The translations under genes and the position numbers were made by a program. Below are positions 27,893 to 36,411 of a stretch of DNA of 64,000 bases, piece after piece (the stretch's first letter is position 1; each line of letters opens with the position of its first letter). The notes under the pieces are model-generated. The model did not search any database. It worked only from the letters and a program-made list of their open reading frames with translations, and was not told where the DNA came from. The stretch comes from Beduini massiliensis (GTDB taxonomy: Bacteria > Bacillota_I > Bacilli_A > Erysipelotrichales > Coprobacillaceae), in NCBI RefSeq assembly GCF_000829905.1, contig NZ_CDPP01000003.1, positions 248,001-312,000 of the forward strand. Direction: 5' to 3'.

Positions 27893-28918
27893 ATGAAAGC
27901 GATAATAAAAAAATATGTCATGAACTTTGTCTGGATATTCTTATTTGCTTTTGTGGCGCTTTATTTTTCCTTAAAAGGTGAATTCCATCTTATTATGGAT
28001 ACTATTCGAAACGCAAAAGTGAATTGGATTATCGTTGCCTTTATTTTTATGGTGGCTTACAACTTATTAGAGGGGTATGCCTTATCGATATTTGGGAAAC
28101 TTTATAATAAGGCGTATTCTTTTAGACAAGGCGTTGTCAATTCCTTTTGTGCTACCTTTTTTAATGGTATTACACCATTTCAAAGTGGCGGGCAGTTTGC
28201 ACAGGTGTATGTGTTTAATAAGCAGGGGATACAGCCTTCGTATTCGGCAAGCATTCTTTTGATGAACTTCATTGTTTATCAATCGATTGTGGTGCTTTAT
28301 ACATTGGTCATCGTTTTATTTAAGTATTCTTATTACAGTAAGAATTTTTCAGAGTTTTTCTCTTTGGCACTGATTGGGTTTGCGATTAATTTTGTGGTTA
28401 TCGTCGGACTGTTTATTGGAGCGAAGTCTCGCACTTTGCAGAGTTTTTTTGTCAATGTCGTTTTGCGCATTGGGGCAAAAGTGAGAATTGTGAAAGATTA
28501 TGAAACAACCGCAATGAAAGTGGAACGTCACTTGGAAGATTTTCGCAATGAATTGAAAGTATTGCAGAAAAATAAAAATATCTTGATTACAGTATCGATC
28601 ATCAATGTTTTAAAATTAACGGTGCTTTATATTGTGCCTTACTTCTGTGCAAAAGCTCTGAGTTTAGATATTGCTCAGCTGCATGTGAGCGAATTTATCG
28701 GAATTACGGCATTTATTTATATGATCACTTCTTTTATCCCCATTCCGGGAGCTTCCGGAGGAAGTGAAGGAACATTCGTTATTATGTTCGGATTTTTATT
28801 AGGAGGCGTTGGAGCTAAAAGCAGCATGATCGTCTGGCGTTTTGTAACCTATTACTTAATGCTGATTTTAGGTGCATTAGTCTTTGCTTTGGATCCACAG
28901 ATCAATCGAAAGGAATAG
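27893..28918 (+). CDS. YbhN/UPF0104-type membrane protein (lysylphosphatidylglycerol synthase TM family)
   Basis: 341-aa polytopic protein with about eight helices, matching the flippase domain of MprF/YbhN. The conserved NGITPFQSGGQFAQVYVF and PIPGASGGSEGTFV stretches are present. There is no aminoacyltransferase domain, so lipid lysylation is not expected; lipid translocation is more likely. It starts 4 bases after one glycosyltransferase and ends 5 bases before the next, placing it inside a glycolipid-type operon. Confidence 0.85.
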   Translation: MKAIIKKYVMNFVWIFLFAFVALYFSLKGEFHLIMDTIRNAKVNWIIVAFIFMVAYNLLEGYALSIFGKLYNKAYSFRQGVVNSFCATFFNGITPFQSGGQFAQVYVFNKQGIQPSYSASILLMNFIVYQSIVVLYTLVIVLFKYSYYSKNFSEFFSLALIGFAINFVVIVGLFIGAKSRTLQSFFVNVVLRIGAKVRIVKDYETTAMKVERHLEDFRNELKVLQKNKNILITVSIINVLKLTVLYIVPYFCAKALSLDIAQLHVSEFIGITAFIYMITSFIPIPGASGGSEGTFVIMFGFLLGGVGAKSSMIVWRFVTYYLMLILGALVFALDPQINRKE

Positions 28919-28923
28919 AAATT

Positions 28924-30900
28924 ATGAAGATTGGAATTTTTACAGATACATATTTACCCGATATCAATGGTGTTGCGACTTCTTCTCATATTTTGCGTCA
29001 TGCATTAGAAAAACATGGACATGAGGTGCTGATTGTTACTTCCGAACTGCCTGATGACAGTGATTATCAGGATGAAGAGAATGTATTGCGTTTGCCGGGG
29101 ATTGAAATGAAGAAGATATATGGCTATCGTATCTCGAATATTTTTTCATTCAAGGGAATGAAAGAAATCACAAATCAGGGATTGGATGTCATTCATATTC
29201 AGACGGAGTTTGGGATTGGCATATTTGGCAAAATTGCTGCACAGATTTTAAATCTTCCGGTTGTTTATACGTATCATACAATGTATGAGGATTACAGTCA
29301 TTATGTTGCCGGGGGATTGACACCACTCAATACAATTGTGAAAAAGTCGATTGAAAATATCAGTCGTATTTATGGTGATAACTGTACAGAACTGATCGTT
29401 CCTTCAGAAAAAACAAAGGAAGCGCTGATTAGTTACGGATTAGAAAAAGATGCTCATATCATTCCGACAGGATTGATTTTGGATGCCTTTGACGAAAAAA
29501 ATATCGATAAGGAAAAAGTAGCGGCAATTCGTGAACAGTATCAGATCAAAGATGAATTTGTAGTGACCTTTTTAGGACGTTTGGCGCCGGAAAAAAGTGT
29601 CGAACTGATTCTTGAGGCGGGGGCATTATTAAAGCAGAATGGCGTTCAGTTTAAAATGATGATCGTGGGTAAAGGACCCTCATTAGATGATCTGAAAGAA
29701 GAGGCACGCCGTCTTAAAATCGATGATGTTGTCATTTTTACCGGACCGGTTACAAGTGATCAGGTTCCTAATTATTATCATGCTTCGGATATGTTTGTAT
29801 CGGCATCTATTACCGAAACACAGGGATTGACCTTTATAGAGGCTCAGGCATCCGGTTTAGTGGTACTGGCACGCCATGATAAGAATTTAGAAAGTGTCAT
29901 CGTGGATGGAAAGAATGGTTTTTATTTTACAGATGCAAGAGATTTAGCGGAAAAGATTAAAATGGTGCAGGCAATGGATACGACGAATATTCGTCATCAA
30001 GCCTATTTAGATGCACAGCAATACAGTGATGATGTGTTTTATGAAAAAGTGTATAAGGTTTATCAGTTAGCGATTGAACATAAACACTATAGCTATAAAG
30101 TACAGAATTTGTTCCCATTAAAAAATAATCGCTATGAATGTGTTTTGAAATCAGATGAAAATGAGATTACATTCGAGCTTCCGGAAAGCATTATCAATAA
30201 ATATGGCTTATATAAAGGAAAAACAGTTGAACGTGATGAATTTGATGCTTTAAATGATCATGAAAAGGTAGCAGAGGCCTATCAAAGAGCATTACGCTTT
30301 CTAACAGTTAAGGATTATACTAAGAAACAAATTGTTGAAAAATTGAATCGTCTGGAACTCTATGATGATATTCAGATTGATATGACCGTTAATCTTTTGA
30401 TGGATAAGAATCTGATTAATGATGAAGAATATACTATTGATTATTTGCAAAGAGCCTCAAAACTCGGATTAGGGATCAATAAAGCCATCAGCAATTTGCG
30501 TATGAAAGGAATTGAAGATGAGGTCATCGAGAAAAATCGAGAAGCCTATGGTGAGGAACAGGAATATGAAACAGCTTTAGAAATCGTTGAAAAGGTATAT
30601 GCTGCCAATTCGCGCAAGTCACGTACGGCAATGATTGATGCGATTGCCGATAAGCTATATCTAAAAGGGTTTTCATCAGCTGTTATCAATAAAGTAATGA
30701 CGACCTTTGATTTCTATGCAGATGAAGAATTAGAAGAAGAATTGATATTAAAAGAATTTGATAAAGCATTTAAGCGCTATAGTCAGAAATTTGATGGAAA
30801 GCCTTTATACAATAAAATTTATATTTATTTAATGAGAAAAGGATTTGACTATCAGCTGATCAAACAAGTAATGAAAGAGAGCGGTTATGAAGATGAGTAA
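28924..30900 (+). CDS. Fusion of a GT4 glycosyltransferase and RecX
   Basis: 658-aa protein with two unrelated parts in one uninterrupted frame. Residues 1-385 form a complete GT4 enzyme of the diacylglycerol-glucosyltransferase type (FTDTYLPDINGVATS at the N-terminus, FLGRLAPEKSVELI near 218, ETQGLTFIEAQASG near 298). Residues 390-658 match a whole Firmicute RecX: the beta-rich N-terminal piece (VLKSDENEITFELPE, NKYGLYKGKTVE), then the helical repeats (ALRFLTVKDYTKKQIVEKL, LINDEEYTIDYLQRAS, YLMRKGFDYQLIKQVM). RecX controls RecA filaments. There is no internal start with a strong RBS at the junction. The enzymatic half fits the operon; the RecX half does not. Confidence 0.88.
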   Translation: MKIGIFTDTYLPDINGVATSSHILRHALEKHGHEVLIVTSELPDDSDYQDEENVLRLPGIEMKKIYGYRISNIFSFKGMKEITNQGLDVIHIQTEFGIGIFGKIAAQILNLPVVYTYHTMYEDYSHYVAGGLTPLNTIVKKSIENISRIYGDNCTELIVPSEKTKEALISYGLEKDAHIIPTGLILDAFDEKNIDKEKVAAIREQYQIKDEFVVTFLGRLAPEKSVELILEAGALLKQNGVQFKMMIVGKGPSLDDLKEEARRLKIDDVVIFTGPVTSDQVPNYYHASDMFVSASITETQGLTFIEAQASGLVVLARHDKNLESVIVDGKNGFYFTDARDLAEKIKMVQAMDTTNIRHQAYLDAQQYSDDVFYEKVYKVYQLAIEHKHYSYKVQNLFPLKNNRYECVLKSDENEITFELPESIINKYGLYKGKTVERDEFDALNDHEKVAEAYQRALRFLTVKDYTKKQIVEKLNRLELYDDIQIDMTVNLLMDKNLINDEEYTIDYLQRASKLGLGINKAISNLRMKGIEDEVIEKNREAYGEEQEYETALEIVEKVYAANSRKSRTAMIDAIADKLYLKGFSSAVINKVMTTFDFYADEELEEELILKEFDKAFKRYSQKFDGKPLYNKIYIYLMRKGFDYQLIKQVMKESGYEDE

Positions 30901-31828
30901 AAAAATCCAGGAAATAAAACCGGGAGATAATGGGGTTGAATTTGATGCAATCATCACACATGTAGTGAACGGAAAGACCAATAAAGCGCCATATCTTTCT
31001 TTAACATTTCAAGATGCAACAGGACTGCTGGACGCAAAATTGTGGGCAGCTACACCGGAACAGATTGCGACGGTAACGGCTGGAAAAGTTGTGCATGTCG
31101 TTGGCGATGCAATCAAATATAACGATGATTTGCAGTTAAAGGTCAATAAACTTCAAATCTTGGATTCGAGTGAAGAAGAACAGGTCAAATATTTAAAATC
31201 GGCCCCAATGGAAAGAGAGGACCTGTTGGCAGGTATTCAGCAGTATATCGCTAAGATTGAAAATAAAAAGCTGAATACCCTCGTTTCTGCATTATTTAAT
31301 GAGCATCAGGCGCTTTATGTGATTTATCCGGCAGCAAGCCGTAATCACCATGAATATGTCTCTGGGTTGGCTTATCATACTTTATCGATGCTTCGGATTG
31401 CCGAAACATTATGTCAGCAGTACGAAACCCTGAATAAAGATTTATTGTTTTCTGGTGTAATCATGCATGATTTAGGGAAAGTGTTTGAATTAAGCGGACC
31501 GATTGTTCCCGAATATACGATGGCAGGCAAGCTGCTTGGTCATATTTCGATTGCTCAGGCATTAGTAGAACACTGTGCAAAAGAAAAGCAAATCGAAGGA
31601 GAAGAAGTTGTCTTATTAAAACACATGATCTTATCGCATCATGGAAAGATGGAATATGGTTCACCGGTATTGCCATTAATCAAAGAAGCAGAAATCCTGT
31701 ATTTAATCGATAATATTGATGCTCGTATGAATATGATGGATAAAGCTTTGGAAGGCGTTGAACCGGGTGGCTTTACAAAACGTGTTTTCTCTTTAGAAAA
31801 CCGCAGTTTTTATAAACCAAAATTATAA
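30887..31828 (+). CDS. yhaM: 3'-5' exoribonuclease YhaM family
   Basis: 313-aa nuclease with an N-terminal OB-fold (about 10-95) and a C-terminal HD phosphohydrolase domain (about 150-290) containing HHEYVSGLAYHTLSM, MHDLGKV near 193 and LSHHGKMEYGSP. It degrades RNA and ssDNA from 3' ends in the cytoplasm. It overlaps the previous gene by 14 bases, so it is translationally coupled to the glycosyltransferase-RecX gene. A second ATG at 30893 is possible. In Bacillus, yhaM also lies near prsA and hit, as here. Confidence 0.92.
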   Translation: MKMSKKIQEIKPGDNGVEFDAIITHVVNGKTNKAPYLSLTFQDATGLLDAKLWAATPEQIATVTAGKVVHVVGDAIKYNDDLQLKVNKLQILDSSEEEQVKYLKSAPMEREDLLAGIQQYIAKIENKKLNTLVSALFNEHQALYVIYPAASRNHHEYVSGLAYHTLSMLRIAETLCQQYETLNKDLLFSGVIMHDLGKVFELSGPIVPEYTMAGKLLGHISIAQALVEHCAKEKQIEGEEVVLLKHMILSHHGKMEYGSPVLPLIKEAEILYLIDNIDARMNMMDKALEGVEPGGFTKRVFSLENRSFYKPKL

Positions 31829-31830
31829 GA

Positions 31831-31907
31831 AAAAGATCTGGAATGAAGTGAACCCCAATATTTGGATACCCAAATAGAGGCGGCTCATGTCATGATCCAG
31901 ATCTTTT
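31831..31907. terminator. Long branched inverted repeat between converging genes
   Basis: Outer arms of 12 bases pair perfectly (AAAAGATCTGGA / TCCAGATCTTTT) and end in T-rich flanks on both strands. Between them lies a second imperfect hairpin (TGAACCCCAATATTTGG / CCCAAATAGAGGCGGCTCA). It is much larger than a usual terminator. It probably works as a bidirectional terminator; a remnant of a small mobile element is an alternative. Confidence 0.6.
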
Positions 31908-32310
31908 ATTTTAGTATTTCATTTTTGATTTCTTCTAAATCCCATTGCCCCTGATGATCTGTGAATTTCGGGTCGAAACCATCATTTTGATCATATCTGG
32001 GGATAATATGGAAATGCAGATGAGTGATCGTTTGTCCGGCAGCTTCCTTTGCATTCGTCAAGATATTGATCCCATTGGCATTCAGGTTTTCCTTGATTTG
32101 ATTCGCTAAAGTTTTCGCAATCACAATCATATGTCCTAAAGCATCATTGTCTGCTTCTAAAACAGAATCATAATGCGCTTTACTGATGACTAAGGTGTGA
32201 CCTTTGGTAGCCTGAGAAAGATCAAGGATAGCGATACAGATATCATCTTCATAAAGAACAGTACTATTGATTTGATGATCTTTGATCATACAGAAAATAC
32301 AATCTGACAT
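31906..32310 (-). CDS. HIT-family nucleotide hydrolase
   Basis: 134-aa histidine-triad protein (Hint/HinT-like) hydrolysing nucleoside phosphoramidates or similar. The N-terminal zinc-type motif CIFCMIKDHQI and the active-site HLHFHIIPR are present, with the usual DLSQATKGHTLVI loop. AGGAGGGATTATTT precedes the ATG. It lies downstream of two prsA-like genes on the same strand, with a terminator between. Confidence 0.93.
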   Translation of the reverse strand: MSDCIFCMIKDHQINSTVLYEDDICIAILDLSQATKGHTLVISKAHYDSVLEADNDALGHMIVIAKTLANQIKENLNANGINILTNAKEAAGQTITHLHFHIIPRYDQNDGFDPKFTDHQGQWDLEEIKNEILK

Positions 32311-32338
32311 AAATAATCCCTCCTGTTTTATTCTAACA

Positions 32339-32358
32339 TAAAAGGGCTAAAACAGCCC
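32339..32358 (-). terminator. Terminator after the second prsA-like gene
   Basis: Minus-strand GGGCTG-TTTT-AGCCC followed by TTTTA, just after the stop. Confidence 0.75.
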
Positions 32359-32360
32359 GA

Positions 32361-33239
32361 TTATTTAAGATAGTTTTCATTTATTCCTTTAATGTCTTCT
32401 GCTAAGCCTTTTTCAAAAACTTCAAATTGATATGTTTTTAAATAGTGGGCTTCAGCTTCAGAAGTCACCTCTGTAATAGCTAATAAGCTTGTTACGATGG
32501 TATCTTTGTTAGCTTGACGATCTGTATCCATAACGTTGATAACAGCGTATTTTCCATCAGATAAAGCGACCGGCACACTGTACATCCCAGCAGTTGTGAA
32601 AGAAGCTGACATCTTTGCAATGCTGCTGTCCACTGAACTTGTAGAAGCTTTTGTATAAGTTAATTTTTTATCCGGTACACTGCCTGCTGCTTCATTGGCA
32701 GCATCTTCAAATGTCATTTCTCCGTTATCGATCTTTCCGATATAGCTAATAGCATCTGATTCATTGTCTACACTGAAGTAACGAATATAGGCATACCCAT
32801 ATTTTTCCGCTAACGTATCGAAGTTTTCTTCGATATATTTTTGTATCATCAATGTTTGTTTCACACTTGGTTCAATCATTTCTGTTTTGTAGCTGTCTAA
32901 TGAATCATAGCCATTCGATTTAACGTAGTCCAACAGCTTATCTTCTCCGCCAAGCATATCGGTATAAGATTTGATCGTTTCATTTACTTTGTTGCTGATC
33001 GCTTCTGTATCGGTCACTTCAATGTTTGCGGCTTTCAATAATGCATCGTTGACTACTTTGCTGGCTCCGTAAGTAGAAAGCAAGCTTTCATAAATCGTTT
33101 GTTTTGTCAGTTCAATTCCGTTTTCTGTCTTAACAGCGAGGTTATCACCACCTGTTACTTTTGAAGTAATTGTGGTTTTATTAGAGGTGCACCCACTAAG
33201 AAGTAACGCCACTGCTGCAATTATCATTGTTTTTTTCAT
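32361..33239 (-). CDS. PrsA-like lipoprotein with degenerate PPIase domain
   Basis: 292-aa lipoprotein. Signal peptide with lipobox LLSGC, lipidated at Cys17, anchoring it outside the membrane. The N-terminal chaperone-like helices (SurA/PrsA fold) are recognisable. The central region (about 150-235, YAYIRYFSVDNESDAISY...) stands where a parvulin PpiC domain would be but lacks the clear HILV and GYHII signatures of its neighbour. It may act as a foldase without isomerase activity. It starts 4 bases after the intact paralogue, in the same operon. Confidence 0.75.
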   Translation of the reverse strand: MKKTMIIAAVALLLSGCTSNKTTITSKVTGGDNLAVKTENGIELTKQTIYESLLSTYGASKVVNDALLKAANIEVTDTEAISNKVNETIKSYTDMLGGEDKLLDYVKSNGYDSLDSYKTEMIEPSVKQTLMIQKYIEENFDTLAEKYGYAYIRYFSVDNESDAISYIGKIDNGEMTFEDAANEAAGSVPDKKLTYTKASTSSVDSSIAKMSASFTTAGMYSVPVALSDGKYAVINVMDTDRQANKDTIVTSLLAITEVTSEAEAHYLKTYQFEVFEKGLAEDIKGINENYLK

Positions 33240-33243
33240 ATCA

Positions 33244-34200
33244 TTACCCCTGTCTTGATGTTTCTCTTTGTTCTAACGCACTTTTTACGTAATCCGTTAC
33301 TGCTTTTTCGATGGTTTCATCTCCATATTGAATATTATATGAATTGAAAACAATATATTCTAAGTATTGATCATAGAATGTATCTGATGACCAGTTTTTT
33401 AATACAGAATCACTTGCCGACAGCTGTTCTTTAATTGTATCTTTATCTGTGCTGTCAATCTTGATGATGTGGTAACCATATTCACTTTTTACCGGTTCAC
33501 TGACTTCGCCTTCGTTCATTTCCATCATTTTTGTTTTGAAGGCTTCAACGAAGTTTGTTTTATTATCACAGACTCCTAAGCTTCCGCCGTTAGAAGCAGA
33601 GCCATCATCAGAATATTCTTTGGCTGTTTCTTCAAAGGATTTACCTAACGCCAGTAAATCTTGAACCTCTTTTAATTTGGCTGCTTCTTCTTCAGTTGGG
33701 TTCTCAGGGTCTGCCATCTTTACTAAAATATGACTTACCAGTCTTGGAGAAGTTAAATTATAATAATCTTCAAAAATTTCATCAAAATGTGTTTCAATAT
33801 ACTGATTCATAAATTCTGAGTATTGAAGATAGGTCATATAGGCATCTTTATATTCGTCAAGATTACTATATCCCATGTTTTTAAGTTGTGTTTTTAATGT
33901 GTCTTCCCTACCAGAGTAATTTTGCTTGACCTGATTGATCATGACATCCGCTTCAGTTTTCATATCATCTGTAGCCGGATATTCTTTCTTTACGATTTCC
34001 TGCAAGATAACCTGATAAAGAGTCTGAGCACCTGATGCTGAAGAAATGATGCTGTCATAAATATCATCAGCAAATATATATTCTCCGTTTATTGAAGCTA
34101 GTGCTGATTGACCATCCACTGTTTTACCGGTTGTGCTTGAACACCCGCTCAATACTAGCATGGAAGCGATCGCTAACGCAGCTATTTTGTTTCGTTTCAT
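33244..34200 (-). CDS. prsA: PrsA-like foldase lipoprotein (peptidyl-prolyl isomerase)
   Basis: 318-aa extracytoplasmic foldase assisting folding of secreted proteins. The lipobox VLSGC places the lipidated Cys at 20. A parvulin domain at about 150-250 has the marks LVSHILVKM, YSDDGSASNGGSLG and EYGYHIIKI. Flanking helical chaperone parts are present. AGGAGGATC precedes the ATG. First of two tandem paralogues. Confidence 0.9.
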   Translation of the reverse strand: MKRNKIAALAIASMLVLSGCSSTTGKTVDGQSALASINGEYIFADDIYDSIISSASGAQTLYQVILQEIVKKEYPATDDMKTEADVMINQVKQNYSGREDTLKTQLKNMGYSNLDEYKDAYMTYLQYSEFMNQYIETHFDEIFEDYYNLTSPRLVSHILVKMADPENPTEEEAAKLKEVQDLLALGKSFEETAKEYSDDGSASNGGSLGVCDNKTNFVEAFKTKMMEMNEGEVSEPVKSEYGYHIIKIDSTDKDTIKEQLSASDSVLKNWSSDTFYDQYLEYIVFNSYNIQYGDETIEKAVTDYVKSALEQRETSRQG

Positions 34201-34294
34201 ATGATCCTCCTTAAATTTAACAGTCTTATTATAAACTTTTTATATATTTTTTTCAATAAAATAGGCGAAAACACATGAGGATTATACATTTTCC

Positions 34295-34303
34295 CATAAT
34301 ATA
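34295..34303 (+). promoter_or_regulatory. Possible sporulation-type -10 element (CATAATATA)
   Basis: CATAATATA matches the CATAnnnTA -10 of mother-cell sigma factors (SigE/SigK). It stands about 25 bases before the first YjcZ-like gene. The -35 is not clear; an AC pair in ACACATGAGG lies about 20 bases upstream. TATACT nearby could instead be a SigA -10. Confidence 0.3.
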
Positions 34304-34327
34304 TACTAAGAGTGTGAGGTGAGATTG

Positions 34328-34420
34328 ATGGAAGAATGTCGAGGAAGAAAAAATCCATTTGTTTTGGTCATTGTTTTGTTCATCCTTTTGATTATCATTG
34401 GCTGCGTATGTAACACTTGA
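34328..34420 (+). CDS. YjcZ-like small hydrophobic peptide
   Basis: 30-aa product. A short polar head (MEECRGRKN) is followed by one hydrophobic segment (PFVLVIVLFILLIIIGCVCNT). The FVLVIVLFILLIIIG core matches the YjcZ family of tiny sporulation proteins, whose core is close to FALIVVLFILLIIVG. GTGAGGTGAGATTG is its ribosome site. A second peptide of the same kind follows 14 bases later. Too short for most gene finders. Confidence 0.65.
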   Translation: MEECRGRKNPFVLVIVLFILLIIIGCVCNT

Positions 34421-34434
34421 AGGGAGGGGAAAAT

Positions 34435-34512
34435 ATGTTAGCTCATGAAAACTCTTTTTGCTTGATCTTAGTATTATTTATCCTATTGGTTATCATCTGT
34501 GGTATCTTTTAA
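34435..34512 (+). CDS. Second YjcZ-like small hydrophobic peptide
   Basis: 25-aa product MLAHENSFCLILVLFILL plus VIICGIF. It shares the LVLFILLVII core with the peptide just upstream, so the two look like tandem duplicates. AAGGGAGGGGAAAAT is a strong ribosome site. A terminator 45 bases downstream closes the pair. Confidence 0.62.
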   Translation: MLAHENSFCLILVLFILLVIICGIF

Positions 34513-34555
34513 TAGGAAGACAAAGCAAACAAAAAAGAAAAAATCAGTATAAATA

Positions 34556-34590
34556 ATGCCTCATAGCGATTTGCTGTGAGGTGTTTTTAT
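34556..34590 (+). terminator. Terminator of the YjcZ-like pair
   Basis: GCCTCATAGC / GCTGTGAGGTG stem followed by TTTTTAT. Confidence 0.82.
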
Positions 34591-34601
34591 TTGTAGGTAC
34601 C

Positions 34602-34629
34602 TTGACATTTCATCGATATTTTTTATAAT
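34602..34629 (+). promoter_or_regulatory. SigA promoter of the MarR gene
   Basis: Consensus TTGACA-N16-TATAAT, with AAGGAGAAAATT and the ATG about 30 bases downstream. Confidence 0.85.
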
Positions 34630-34659
34630 AAAGAGTACAGAAACGTTAAGGAGAAAATT

Positions 34660-35094
34660 ATGGAATCAGATAAATTGTTAGCACAGATGCGTCTTTGTGC
34701 TCATTACTTGCATCACCGTAATGAAGGCAAGGGCAGTCAGGAAAGAATACTGATGATCTTAAATAAAAAAGAGCGTATCTCTCAGCGTGACTTATTAGAA
34801 ATTGTGGGTATTCGTTCTTCTTCTTTAAGTGAAGTGTTGACGAAGATTGAAAACAATGGCTATATCGTTCGTCATAAAAAAGATGAGGATAAACGTAATG
34901 TTGAAATTGCAATTACACCAAGTGGTAAGAAAAGAGCGTTGGAAGTCCGAAAAATCCATGAAGAGCGATCGAAAAATCTATTTGCAAGCCTCTCGCCCCA
35001 AGAACAGATTGAACTCTCATCTTTACTTGAAAAATTGTTAAGCAGTTGGAATCAAGACGATCATCATCGCCATCATCATTCGTCTCACGAATAG
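34660..35094 (+). CDS. MarR-family regulator with His-rich tail
   Basis: 144-aa winged-helix repressor-type regulator. The recognition helix and wing are in QRDLLEIVGIRSSSLSEVLTKIENNGYIVRHKKDEDKRNVEI. The last 15 residues (DDHHRHHHSSHE) are a histidine cluster that could bind Zn, Ni, Co or Cu; this is inferred from composition only. It is transcribed alone. No obvious target gene is adjacent, except the convergent AI-2E permease. Confidence 0.88.
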   Translation: MESDKLLAQMRLCAHYLHHRNEGKGSQERILMILNKKERISQRDLLEIVGIRSSSLSEVLTKIENNGYIVRHKKDEDKRNVEIAITPSGKKRALEVRKIHEERSKNLFASLSPQEQIELSSLLEKLLSSWNQDDHHRHHHSSHE

Positions 35095-35096
35095 AA

Positions 35097-35128
35097 AAGG
35101 AACTGTAAATTATTACAGCTCCTTTTTT
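35097..35128. terminator. Terminator between marR and the AI-2E permease gene
   Basis: AAAAGGAACTGTAA / TTACAGCTCCTTTTTT, serving at least the plus strand. Confidence 0.82.
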
Positions 35129-35133
35129 GTGAA

Positions 35134-36222
35134 TCAGTCATAATAGTTTTCTTCTTGATAACTGTTTTGTTCACGATAGGTCTGAATAGAAATCTTAAAG
35201 ATCACTAAGAGCGGCATCGCAATCACAACTCCAATCGGACCAAACAGCGTTGAACCGGTTAAGATACCAAACAAAACCCAAATTGATTTGATTTCGATCT
35301 TTTTTGAATAAATCTTAGGCGTAATATAATAAGCATCTAAATTGGATAAGATAAAAATCATCAAAAGAAGCAATAACACTTTTGTGGTGCCTAAGCCTAA
35401 AGTAGTAATAAAACCAAAGGTATTGGCGAGGATCGGTCCGATATAAGGGAAGATACCGCTGACTCCGGAAAGCAAGCCTAAGGTAAACCAGTTTGGATGT
35501 CCTAGAATTAAATACATTCCACCGTATAAAACTCCCTGGATACATGATAAAATCAAAAATGCTTTAATATAGTCTATTAATCCCACATCGATTTTTTTAA
35601 GATATATCGGTAATTTCGGGGAAATAAAGTGAGATACTTTTTTGATGCGCTTGCGCACATTGCTGTAATCTGCTAAGAAGTAAATACTTAAAACAATATA
35701 GATAATCACATTTCCTAAAATGGATAATGCCTGTCCTACCATGCTTAACGATGTATTTAAGATGCTGTCGGGACGAATGAGTTCATTGATCTTATCGATC
35801 AGATAGCCACTATAGCTGGAGATATCGACATTGAATGAATTCATCAGAATCTTTTCCAATTCCTGAATTCCATTGGTGAATGTCGTTGTTAATTCCATGA
35901 TGTTTTTATACAGCAGTGGAAGTAAAGTTCCAATCATAGCTACTAGGAACAACAAAATTAAAATAATCGTAATACCAATCGCATAATTACGCTTGATATG
36001 ATGTTTTTCTAAATAACTGACAAAGGGCGAGAATACATAAGCGATCGTAAATCCAACAAAGAAAGGCTCAATGATTTTTAATACCATGTGTACCCAACTC
36101 ATCCAAACGGCTTGAGTGGCATATAAAATATAAATAATGATTGAGAGCCCTAAAATGTTTAGGATCGTGAACATAAAACGCCGGCTGCTGATTTGTTGTA
36201 TAAGTTTCTTCAAGTATTCCAT
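35134..36222 (-). CDS. AI-2E family (PerM-type) permease, second paralogue
   Basis: 362-aa polytopic protein of the same UPF0118 family as the one at 10827. ATG 36222 is chosen because AGGAGGGCTAAT precedes it; a 45-residue upstream extension in frame lacks a site. The C-terminal block (GVSGIFPYIGPILANTFG, WVLFGILTGSTLFGPIGVV) is characteristic. Exported substrate unknown. Confidence 0.86.
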   Translation of the reverse strand: MEYLKKLIQQISSRRFMFTILNILGLSIIIYILYATQAVWMSWVHMVLKIIEPFFVGFTIAYVFSPFVSYLEKHHIKRNYAIGITIILILLFLVAMIGTLLPLLYKNIMELTTTFTNGIQELEKILMNSFNVDISSYSGYLIDKINELIRPDSILNTSLSMVGQALSILGNVIIYIVLSIYFLADYSNVRKRIKKVSHFISPKLPIYLKKIDVGLIDYIKAFLILSCIQGVLYGGMYLILGHPNWFTLGLLSGVSGIFPYIGPILANTFGFITTLGLGTTKVLLLLLMIFILSNLDAYYITPKIYSKKIEIKSIWVLFGILTGSTLFGPIGVVIAMPLLVIFKISIQTYREQNSYQEENYYD

Positions 36223-36411
36223 ATTAGCCCTCCTATTCATTATAAATATAACACATTTCATCGTATTTATAAGTGCTTTTCTCAATAATAAAAAATAATC
36301 TCCGAGAAATTTGTTGGATTTTCTGTTTTTGATAATAAAAGCGTTTATATATGTCATATATAAGGTGCGTTCCGCTTGAAAAATAATACGTAAAAAGGTA
36401 TCCTAATAGTG

